Assembly: GCA_030425615.1 (NCBI GenBank)
Contig: JAUIAI010000031.1
Coordinates: forward strand, 1-10,919
DNA length: 10,919 bases
Direction of reading: 5' to 3'
Source: Gammaproteobacteria bacterium
GTDB taxonomy: Bacteria; Pseudomonadota; Gammaproteobacteria; Burkholderiales; Burkholderiaceae_E
Made by a program: the position numbers and the translations under genes. Below, one piece after another: positions 1-5,823 of this stretch (within the stretch, counting starts at the first letter, position 1; every line of letters starts with the position of its first letter). The notes beneath the pieces are model-generated. The model worked only from the letters and a program-made list of their open reading frames with translations. It was not told where the DNA came from and did no database searches.

Positions 1-685
1 CCGCGGCGCGAACCTCGCCGGCGGCGATGAGGTTCAGGTCCGGCGCCAGTGCGAACACCCAGGGCGCGAGCACGGCGAGCCCGAGAAGCGCCGGCCATGC
101 GGACTGCACGGCCCCGAAGTCGCCCAGCAGCCAGAGCATGGTGGCGCGCAGCGGTTGCGCCGGCAACAGTACGAGCAGCAGGCTGACCAGTGCGCCGGTG
201 GCCGAGGCCAGGATCACGCCGATCAGCACGAGCACCACGCCCACCGGCGCGGCACCGACCGGCGCGGCCAGCACGCGGGCACCGAGCGTGAACACCAGGA
301 CCGTCACCGCCAGCGCGCCCGCGAGCGCGCCAGCCGGAGCGAAGGTGACGCCACCGAGCAGCAACGCGAGCAGCGCGCCCGCCGCGGCGCCGCCGGACAT
401 GCCCAGGACGTAGGGATCGGCCAGCGGGTTTCTGAGCAGGGCCTGCAGCAATGCGCCCGCCAGTGCCAGAGCGGCCCCGCACGCGGCCGCGGCCAGCAGT
501 CTGGGCAGCCGCAGCTCGGTGACGATCACCGCTTCCAGCCCCCCGGCACCGCCGAGGGCCCCGAGCACCTCCCCGGGCGCGATCATCCGACTGCCGGCGA
601 CGAGCGCCAGCAACGCCGTGAGCACGACCGTGACGAAACAGACGAGCGCCGCGACGGCGATGCGCGTCCGCGGCCGCGGACGCAT
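1..685 (-). CDS. btuC: BtuC/FecCD-family ABC transporter permease, partial (3' end outside window)
   Basis: This is an inner-membrane permease of the FecCD/BtuC family, which moves cobalamin or iron-siderophores from the periplasmic binding protein into the cytoplasm using a BtuD-type ATPase. Read from ATG at 685, 228 codons are open to the left edge; the family is about 330 residues, so roughly the last third is missing. The family signature is clear: TELRLPRLLAAAACGAAL at about residues 56-73, then LLQALLRNPLADPYVLGMSGG at about 79-99. Hydrophobic helices lie at about 9-30, 63-83, 94-112, 117-139, 148-174 and 196-215. A GTG codon directly precedes the ATG in frame, and no good ribosome-binding site is visible, so translation may be coupled to the receptor gene that ends 22 bases upstream. 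The cobalamin substrate is inferred from the receptor and riboswitch in the same operon; the sequence alone cannot exclude an iron-siderophore role. Confidence 0.9.
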   Translation of the reverse strand, partial: MRPRPRTRIAVAALVCFVTVVLTALLALVAGSRMIAPGEVLGALGGAGGLEAVIVTELRLPRLLAAAACGAALALAGALLQALLRNPLADPYVLGMSGGAAAGALLALLLGGVTFAPAGALAGALAVTVLVFTLGARVLAAPVGAAPVGVVLVLIGVILASATGALVSLLLVLLPAQPLRATMLWLLGDFGAVQSAWPALLGLAVLAPWVFALAPDLNLIAAGEVRAA

Positions 686-707
686 CACAGCGGGTGCGCC
701 GCGCAGG

Positions 708-2600
708 TCATCGCGCCGGGTACCGTACGCCGGCCATCACCACCCTGCCCTGCTGCGCGTACCCCGCCGCCGTGGTGTAGTCGCGGTCTACCGCGTTCGA
801 GACCTCGACGAAGGCCTCCCAGTCGCGTCCCAGGACGGCTGCTGCCGTGAGATCGAGCAGGCCGTAACCGGCCAGTCGCGTGGTGTTGGCCGGATCGTCG
901 AACCGCTCGCCGACGAGCTTGGCCACCGCACCGAAGCGCCAGCGATGGTTGGACCAGCGCAGCGCGGCGCTCATCTGCCGGCGCGCGCGACGCGGCAACA
1001 GTCTGTCCAGGGTCCGATCCTTCGGATCCGCGAAATCGGCCGCCACGCGCCACTGCCACGGACCGCGTTCGCGCGCCAGCGACAGGCTCAGGCCACTGAG
1101 CCGGGCGCGATTCACGTTGTCGGCACAGCCGAACGCGTACTGCGGATCAGGATCCGGACAGACGGGTGCGTAGACGATCAGGTCGCGCACATGGTTGCGA
1201 TAGAACACCGCTTTGGCCCGCCAGCGCCCGTCACCCGCGGCTTCGGCCGGCGTGTCGAGATAGGCGCCGAGCTCGACGGAGGTCGCCTCCTCGGGCCGGA
1301 TCGCCGCCCGGCCGTAGCCGGGGAAATAGAGGTCGTTGAAACTCGGCGCACGAAACCCGGTGGAGGCCGCGCCACCCAGCCGCCATCCCCCGCCCAGCAC
1401 GTAGCCGTAGGCGAACGTGCCGTTCGTCTGGGTGTCGAACTGGTCGCTGTCGTCGCGGCGCACGCTGAGTTGCACGATGTGATTGCCCTCGCGACCGCTG
1501 AGTGACAGTGTCAGCCCATGCGTCCGCCGCGACGGCGCGCCGGCCGCCCCGAACGTGCTCGCCTCCAGCGATTCGCGCAGCGACTCGAAGCCCAGACGCA
1601 TCTCGACACCCGGACCGAGCGCGCGGGTGTGGCTGAGCGAGAACTGATCCTGCGTGCTGTCGTAGGTCCCGGGGAAGCTGCCGAGGGTCTCGCTCCGGTC
1701 CGTGCTGCGGCCGACGCGAAGCCGCCAGTTCTCTCCGGCCCGGGGCTCGTGTTCGAGGGTGACGCCGGCGAGCTGCACGCGTGACAGCACGCGTGCGCCT
1801 GCGAACGCGCCGTCGTCGAAATCGGTGTCGACCTCGTTCTGCAACACCAGCGCTCGCCAGTTCGTCCCGCCCGCGGCGGTCGACGCCACCGAGGCCAGCA
1901 CACCGTTGCGGCTGAAGCCGTCGCGGTCTTCGTTGAAGGAGAAGCTGCCGGGCCGGGTCGCGTTGAAACCGTCGCTCGACTCCCGGCTGAGACGGATCTG
2001 CCCGGTGACCCGGGCGCCGCCCGCATATCCCGCCAGCAGACGCCGGGTTCCGAGCCCGCCGGCGGCGGCTTCGAGCGCCGGTCCCTCGCGCTCGTCGGAT
2101 CGCGGCGTGAGCAACTGGATCACACCGCCGATCGCATCCGACCCGTACAGGCCGGAGGCGGGTCCGCGCAGGATCTCCAGCCGGTCCGAAAGCAACAACG
2201 GAACCGCCTCGAACGTCGGCTGCCCGAGGGAGACCGACGAGACCCGGAAGCCGTCGACCAGCAAGAGCGACTGCGCGGCGCTTGCGCCCCGCAGAAGCAC
2301 GGTCGCGGTACTGCCCGGCCCGCCGTTCGAGGTCAGATCGATGCCCGCGAACATCCCGAGCGTGCCGGCCGCGCCAGCGACGCCGCTTCGGGCGCGGCCG
2401 ACGTCCACCGACTCGACATCGGAGACGAGATCGACGACGGGCTTCGGCGTGGCGGTGGCCGTGACGACGACCGTGGGCAGGGTGATCGCGCCGCTGTTCT
2501 GCGCGAGCGCCGGAAAGCCGGGCAGGCCCAGACAGAGTGTGAGCGTGGCCGCGGCGCGGCGTCTTGCGACCCGCGGGCGGGCTTGGGGGGGCTTGGGCAT
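708..2600 (-). CDS. btuB: TonB-dependent outer-membrane receptor, probable vitamin B12 receptor BtuB
   Basis: Outer-membrane beta-barrel receptor that takes up cobalamin using TonB/ExbBD energy. From ATG at 2600 it is 630 residues, close to the usual BtuB length of about 600. The order is: a basic then hydrophobic signal peptide (about 1-33, cleavage after ALA), a TonB box LPTVVVTAT at 41-49, a plug with LLRGASAAQSLLLVDGFRV (102-120) and EILRGPASGLYGSDAIGGV (142-160), then barrel strands rich in alternating aromatic and polar residues. The motif NVNRARLSGLSLSL late in the barrel is typical of this group. The start is chosen because AGGGAG (2607-2612) lies six bases before it and a signal peptide follows directly; the open frame continues upstream only through the riboswitch. 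The protein ends in GVRYPAR rather than the usual terminal aromatic residue. Cobalamin specificity rests mainly on the riboswitch in its leader. The permease gene follows after 22 bases. Confidence 0.92.
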   Translation of the reverse strand: MPKPPQARPRVARRRAAATLTLCLGLPGFPALAQNSGAITLPTVVVTATATPKPVVDLVSDVESVDVGRARSGVAGAAGTLGMFAGIDLTSNGGPGSTATVLLRGASAAQSLLLVDGFRVSSVSLGQPTFEAVPLLLSDRLEILRGPASGLYGSDAIGGVIQLLTPRSDEREGPALEAAAGGLGTRRLLAGYAGGARVTGQIRLSRESSDGFNATRPGSFSFNEDRDGFSRNGVLASVASTAAGGTNWRALVLQNEVDTDFDDGAFAGARVLSRVQLAGVTLEHEPRAGENWRLRVGRSTDRSETLGSFPGTYDSTQDQFSLSHTRALGPGVEMRLGFESLRESLEASTFGAAGAPSRRTHGLTLSLSGREGNHIVQLSVRRDDSDQFDTQTNGTFAYGYVLGGGWRLGGAASTGFRAPSFNDLYFPGYGRAAIRPEEATSVELGAYLDTPAEAAGDGRWRAKAVFYRNHVRDLIVYAPVCPDPDPQYAFGCADNVNRARLSGLSLSLARERGPWQWRVAADFADPKDRTLDRLLPRRARRQMSAALRWSNHRWRFGAVAKLVGERFDDPANTTRLAGYGLLDLTAAAVLGRDWEAFVEVSNAVDRDYTTAAGYAQQGRVVMAGVRYPAR

Positions 2601-2606
2601 GGTGAA

Positions 2607-2612
2607 CTCCCT
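2607..2612 (-). promoter_or_regulatory. Ribosome-binding site of btuB
   Basis: AGGGAG on the minus strand, six bases before ATG at 2600. It decides the start of the receptor against more upstream in-frame ATGs that lie in the riboswitch. It sits directly next to a strong hairpin at 2613-2636. Confidence 0.75.
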
Positions 2613-2636
2613 GGTGCGCACACCCCGTGCGGCACC
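2613..2636 (-). promoter_or_regulatory. GC-rich hairpin abutting the btuB ribosome-binding site
   Basis: On the minus strand GGTGCCGCAC and GTGTGCGCACC pair over ten base pairs (one G-U, one bulged C) around a GGG loop. The 3' arm ends one base before AGGGAG. It lies between the riboswitch and the start codon, so it is a plausible part of the expression platform acting on translation, but that role is inferred. Confidence 0.5.
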
Positions 2637-2687
2637 GGTTCGTTGGGGCAAGCCACGCCGCGCGGCCGCGGCAGGGCACGATCCGAT

Positions 2688-2850
2688 GGCCGGTATCCGG
2701 GCTGGCGAACCTGCGGTCTCCCGCCTTCCCGGCCGGAGTCGGCCAGTGGCACTGGGAACCGTGACCGGAGAGATTCCGGTCGTTCGCTTACCGTTGCGGG
2801 GGCAGCGCAGTTTGGGCGGGCAACGCCTCACTGCTTCCCGTTTGGGGCGT
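2688..2850 (-). ncRNA. Cobalamin riboswitch (B12 element) in the btuB leader
   Basis: The minus-strand RNA carries the conserved blocks of the adenosylcobalamin riboswitch in the right order. GGGAAGCAGTGAGGC lies near 2827-2841, then the B12 box GCTGCCCCCGCAACGGTAA at 2788-2806, then a CCAGTGCCACTGG hairpin and GGGAAGGCGGGAGACC. The 3' block GCCAGCCCGGATACCGGCC is at 2688-2706. Known members bind cobalamin and turn off the downstream transport or synthesis gene. Here it precedes a TonB receptor start by about 87 bases. No U-run terminator follows, so control at translation initiation is more likely than attenuation; this last point is inferred. The 5' boundary is approximate. Confidence 0.93.
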
Positions 2851-2919
2851 GGCGCCGGATCGTCCGGGACACCCGCGGTCAGCGGATGCCCGGGTGGGCC
2901 GGCACGTGCACGCCTTGCT

Positions 2920-2939
2920 CCGCATGTCGGAACATGCGG
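2920..2939. repeat. Perfect 8+8 inverted repeat downstream of the btuB promoter
   Basis: CCGCATGT, four bases (CGGA), then ACATGCGG: a perfect dyad. It lies about 10-30 bases downstream of the predicted btuB start point. It could be a repressor operator or an RNA hairpin near the 5' end of the leader. No T-run follows in either direction, so it is not an intrinsic terminator. Confidence 0.6.
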
Positions 2940-2955
2940 TCACCATCGTCGACGG

Positions 2956-2961
2956 ATTATA
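2956..2961 (-). promoter_or_regulatory. Candidate -10 box for the btuB-btuC leader
   Basis: A perfect TATAAT on the minus strand, in otherwise GC-rich DNA, about 106 bases upstream of the riboswitch. Transcription would begin near 2949 and give a leader of about 350 bases. At a 17-base spacing the -35 region (2979-2984, GCAGGA) is poor, so the promoter may need an activator. The same AT-rich stretch reads TATAGA on the plus strand, so it could also serve the divergent DUF302 gene. Confidence 0.5.
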
Positions 2962-2982
2962 GAGAGTGTCCGGAATCCTCCT

Positions 2983-2997
2983 GCACCGCAGCGGTGC
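2983..2997. repeat. Perfect 7+7 inverted repeat upstream of the DUF302 gene
   Basis: GCACCGC, one base (A), then GCGGTGC. It lies within the -35 region of the divergent btuB promoter and 67 bases upstream of the DUF302 start. It could be an operator or a leader hairpin; there is no direct evidence for either. Confidence 0.5.
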
Positions 2998-3063
2998 GGC
3001 AGCGGGTAAGGGACGGCCCGGGGCGGCGACCGACGAAGATTCGTTGCCAGGAGAATGACCGCC

Positions 3064-3522
3064 ATGCGAAACCCTCTTCGACCGATCGCAGTGTTTGTTG
3101 CTGTCGGTTTGTCCGCAGCCTCCGCCCAGGCCGCCGACGGCCTCAAGGCCTGGCCGAGCAGCCATTCCGTGGCGCAGACGATGGACCGGCTCCAGCGAAT
3201 CGTCTCTGAGAAGGGCCTGAAGGTCTTCGCCCGGATCGATCATGCCGCGGGTGCGGCGTCCGTCGGTCAGACGCTGCGCCCGACCGAGTTGCTGATCTTC
3301 GGCAATCCCCAGGGCGGCACGCCGATCATGCAGTGTGCGCAGAGTTTCGCGATCGATCTGCCGCTCAAGGCGCTGGCCTGGCAGGACGCCGACGGACGGG
3401 TCTGGCTCGGAACCAACGACCTTGCCGCGCAGGCCGCACGTCACGACGCGAACGACTGCGCGGCCGTGGGCAAGGTCGGCAATGCGGCAGCCAGCCTGCT
3501 CGAGGCAGCGGCGGCTCCCTGA
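3064..3522 (+). CDS. Exported DUF302 family protein
   Basis: A 152-residue protein with a signal peptide (about 1-23, cleavage likely after AQA) and one DUF302 domain. The family signature is plain: RPTELLIFGNPQGGTPIMQ at 72-90, followed by LPLKALAWQDADGRVWLGTND at 99-119. The biochemical role of DUF302 is not settled, so none is assigned; a periplasmic location is inferred. Two cysteines, C91 and C132, could form a disulfide after export. The ATG at 3064 is preferred over ATG 3055, because AGGAG (3049-3053) is ten bases before the former and only one base before the latter. The gene is divergent from the btuB operon and convergent with the aminotransferase, so it is probably a single-gene unit. 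Confidence 0.88.
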   Translation: MRNPLRPIAVFVAVGLSAASAQAADGLKAWPSSHSVAQTMDRLQRIVSEKGLKVFARIDHAAGAASVGQTLRPTELLIFGNPQGGTPIMQCAQSFAIDLPLKALAWQDADGRVWLGTNDLAAQAARHDANDCAAVGKVGNAAASLLEAAAAP

Positions 3523-3523
3523 C

Positions 3524-3557
3524 CCCGCGTCACGCACGGCACGACACGCGACGCGGG
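3524..3557 (+). terminator. Possible hairpin terminator after the DUF302 gene
   Basis: CCCGCGTC (3524-3531) and GACGCGGG (3550-3557) form a perfect eight-base-pair stem with an 18-base loop, one base after the DUF302 stop codon. No T-run follows, so it is not a standard intrinsic terminator. It may still protect the transcript end or help termination in this convergent interval. Confidence 0.35.
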
Positions 3558-3558
3558 C

Positions 3559-3670
3559 GACGCCGCCCTAGAGACGCCGCCCTAGAGACGCCGCCCTAGA
3601 GACGCCGCCCTAGAGACGCCGCCCTAGAGACGCCGACTTACGGACGCCGACTTACGGACGCCGACTTACG
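3559..3670. repeat. Tandem array of eight 14-bp units in two variants (5 + 3)
   Basis: Five exact copies of GACGCCGCCCTAGA (3559-3628) are followed without a gap by three exact copies of GACGCCGACTTACG (3629-3670), then a decayed GACGCC. The first seven bases are shared and four of the last seven differ. The period of 14 is not a multiple of three, so the array is not a coding repeat. It fills most of the space between the convergent DUF302 and aminotransferase genes. Units are too short and have no spacers, so it is not a CRISPR. Its function is unknown; slippage-prone variable-number repeat DNA is the simplest view. Confidence 0.95.
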
Positions 3671-3706
3671 GACGCCTCCGACGACCGGCCGGACTCCGAG
3701 GCCGCG

Positions 3707-5020
3707 TCAGGCGGCTCCGCCCGCCAGCCGCCAAGCCTTTGCCAGACGCTCCACACCCTGCTCGATGCGTGCCGGCGGGGTCGTGGCGAAACAAAGCCGC
3801 AGACAGGCCGGGTCGGGTTCGTCATCGTAGAAGGCCTCCCCGGGCACGAACATCACGCCGAGTTCGAGCCCCGCCCGCAGCCACCGGCTCGTGTCCACGA
3901 CCCTGCCAGAACGTTGACGGGCCCAGACGAACATCCCGCCTTCGGGCCTGCTCGTGACGAGCGCCTCTCCGAAGGCCGAGCGCAGCGCTGCCTGCATCGC
4001 GTCGTGTCGCTCCTGATAGCGTCGGACGATGCCCGGCAGATTCGACTCGAGACGTCCGCTCTGCAACAGCCGGGCGGCGGCGAGCTGGGTCACGGTGCAG
4101 GTGTGCAGATCGAGCGCCTGTTTGATGCGCACGGCGGCTGCGAACAACGACTCGGGCAGCACCATCCAGCCCACCCGCAGACCCGGGGCCATCACCTTGG
4201 AAAGGCTCGAGACGTGGATCACCGTGGCGGCCTCGGGACCCTCGCCCGCGAGCGCGCTCAACGGCCGGGGCGCCTCGCCCCTGAACCGCAGCGCCGCGTA
4301 CGGGCTGTCCTCGACCACGACGACACCGTGTCGTGCGGCCACCGCCAGCAAGGCCCGGCGTCGCTCCGTGCCGATCGTCTCGCCGGTGGGATTGGCGAAA
4401 TCGGGGACCAGATAGAGCATGCGCAGCCGGTCGGGGCCGAGGGCGGCCTCTTCGAGCGCCTCCGGCAACGGGCCGTGCGCGTCGCCGCGCAGACCGACCA
4501 GCCGCGCCCGGGTCAGGCGGAAGACCGACAACGCGGCGAGATAGGTCGGCCGCGCGACGGCCACGGTATCCCCGTCGTCCACCAGCAGGCGGGCCACCAG
4601 ATCGAGTGCCTGCTGCGAGCCGGTCGTCACCAGGATCCGCCCGGCGTCGGCGGGTACGCCGCGCGCCCGAGACCACCGGGCCAGGGCCTCGCGCAACTGC
4701 GGCTCGCCTTCGGTCTCGCCGTACTGGAGCGCGTGCCCGGCGTCGGCGAGCACGGCGGAGAACGCCTCACGCACGGCGTCGGCCTCGAAGCCTTCGGGAC
4801 TCGGCAGGCCACCGGCGAAGGAGATCATGTCCGGGCGGCGGGCATCGGCCAGCAGGTCGCGCACGGCGGACGAGCGCAGCCCCGCGGCACGCCGGGCGAG
4901 TCTCGGCCCGGACCCGACAGCCACGCCGCCGGCCGCCACGTCCGCACCGGGTGGCAGGGCTCGCGAATCCGGTCCGGCGGGCCTGAGCCGGTCCGGCGTC
5001 ACCGCGATCGACGCTTTCAT
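3707..5020 (-). CDS. PLP-dependent aminotransferase, class I/II (LysN/2-aminoadipate transaminase-like)
   Basis: A 437-residue fold-type I PLP enzyme that should transfer an amino group between an amino acid and a 2-oxo acid. Visible landmarks: ISFAGGLPSPEGF at 66-78, GSQQALDLVARLL at 134-146, FANPTG with the cofactor-contacting Asn at 210, EDSPYAALRF at 237-246, the Schiff-base lysine K275 in SSLSKVMAPGLRVGW, and the substrate-carboxylate arginine R408 in CLRLCF. These are the motifs of the group that includes 2-aminoadipate transaminases and the aminotransferase half of MocR regulators. There is no N-terminal GntR-type DNA-binding domain, so it is a free enzyme. The first 40 or so residues are low-complexity and variable. 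The start at 5020 has AGGAGA six bases upstream. The substrate cannot be told from the sequence; aromatic, branched-chain or aminoadipate activity are all possible. The gene stands alone on its strand. Confidence 0.9.
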   Translation of the reverse strand: MKASIAVTPDRLRPAGPDSRALPPGADVAAGGVAVGSGPRLARRAAGLRSSAVRDLLADARRPDMISFAGGLPSPEGFEADAVREAFSAVLADAGHALQYGETEGEPQLREALARWSRARGVPADAGRILVTTGSQQALDLVARLLVDDGDTVAVARPTYLAALSVFRLTRARLVGLRGDAHGPLPEALEEAALGPDRLRMLYLVPDFANPTGETIGTERRRALLAVAARHGVVVVEDSPYAALRFRGEAPRPLSALAGEGPEAATVIHVSSLSKVMAPGLRVGWMVLPESLFAAAVRIKQALDLHTCTVTQLAAARLLQSGRLESNLPGIVRRYQERHDAMQAALRSAFGEALVTSRPEGGMFVWARQRSGRVVDTSRWLRAGLELGVMFVPGEAFYDDEPDPACLRLCFATTPPARIEQGVERLAKAWRLAGGAA

Positions 5021-5350
5021 GATCTGTCTCCTGTCGGGTCATCGAAACGTTACGGGCATCCGGATCCCGCCCGGGGAGCCCCACGAACGACAGCATCGCC
5101 TCGCGAACGACGCCCGGGCAGAGACAGAGCGCCCCGCGGGCGCCGGACGTGTGCCGGTCGCCCCGCCGGTACAGTCGGCAGCGCTGTCGGACTCGGACCG
5201 GCCGTCGGGCAGGTTGACGAAAGGCGGGCCGACGTGCGGTTGTTCACACTGTCGGCCGATCTTTCATGACGTTGTTCACGGCGGCGCCGGCTCCACCGCC
5301 TAGAGTTCGTTCATCGCGGCAGCGCATGCCGCAGGGAACAGGACGATGCC
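5021..5350. other. Divergent intergenic spacer with no recognised gene
   Basis: The stretch separates the aminotransferase (minus) from the acidic protein gene (plus). Open frames here are short, rich in Arg, Pro and Gly, and look like chance frames in GC-rich DNA. It holds an exact nine-base direct repeat GTTGTTCAC at 5239-5247 and 5271-5279, 32 bases apart start to start. A CAGCGCTG palindrome is at 5179-5186. No convincing -35/-10 pair was found on either strand. Confidence 0.5.
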
Positions 5351-5773
5351 ATGCAACCGAGCCGACACCATCCGACCTCGAGCGCCTTCTCGGCGATGAC
5401 CACGCTCGTCGATCCGGTCGTTGCCCTCGCGGCCGCCGAGCGTCTCTACGAAAGAACCCGTCACGGCCTGCGTTTCTGTTGCGAGAACCGCGAGGTGCTG
5501 AGTCTGGAGGAGGCCAGGAAACGCGACGAGCACGAAGAGCGGCGCAAGCGCGCCTACGCGTCACGAAACATGCCGTCGCGCAGGGCCGACCGCGACGACG
5601 AGCCGGCGATCCTGGAACTGATCGAGCCCGCCGCGCACCTGATCACCGACGATGACGAGGACGATCTCGGCACCGAAGAGCTGACCGGCCGGACCGAAGA
5701 CTGGGATTTCGATCCGGACGCCATCCTGGCCGACGACGAGATCTTCGACGACGAACTCGAACTGATCGACTGA
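5351..5773 (+). CDS. Hypothetical protein with basic middle and strongly acidic C-terminal tail
   Basis: I do not recognise this 140-residue protein. It starts at ATG 5351 with AGGAC about seven bases upstream; ATG 5396 (Met16) is a weaker alternative with no ribosome-binding site. Residues 17-50 could form a helix and include a CC pair at 43-44. Residues 55-81 are very basic (KR, RRKR, RR). Residues 82-140 hold about 26 Asp/Glu and only one Arg, ending DDEIFDDELELID. There is no signal peptide or membrane segment, so it is probably cytoplasmic. Codon third positions are nearly all G or C, as in neighbouring real genes, which favours it being coding. The opposite-strand frame is Arg/Gly-rich and unlikely. 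The charge split suggests a nucleic-acid or protein-binding role, but that is only inference. It is convergent with proB, with 50 bases between the stops. Confidence 0.7.
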   Translation: MQPSRHHPTSSAFSAMTTLVDPVVALAAAERLYERTRHGLRFCCENREVLSLEEARKRDEHEERRKRAYASRNMPSRRADRDDEPAILELIEPAAHLITDDDEDDLGTEELTGRTEDWDFDPDAILADDEIFDDELELID

Positions 5774-5823
5774 CGGGAGCTGCAGCGCGCCGCGCCGACG
5801 GACCGCGGCGCGTCTCGCGACGC

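Noticed and set aside
155..1505. Plus-strand open frames across the permease and receptor genes
   Set aside because: Arg/Gln/Gly/Pro-rich antisense frames; the minus-strand permease and receptor show family motifs throughout.
2601..2831. Upstream in-frame extension of the btuB reading frame by 77 codons
   Set aside because: It translates the riboswitch and leader hairpin, has no homology, and would bury the signal peptide; the start at 2600 has a good ribosome-binding site.
3055..3063. Start of the DUF302 protein at ATG 3055
   Set aside because: The AGGAG site is only one base away, too close for initiation; ATG 3064 has workable spacing and begins a normal signal peptide.
3559..3670. CRISPR array
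   Set aside because: The 14-bp units are directly adjacent, with no spacers, and no cas genes are present.
3914..5269. Long plus-strand open frame (451 codons) opposite the aminotransferase
   Set aside because: Gln/His/Arg/Gly-rich composition typical of an antisense frame in GC-rich DNA; the minus-strand gene has full PLP-enzyme motifs.
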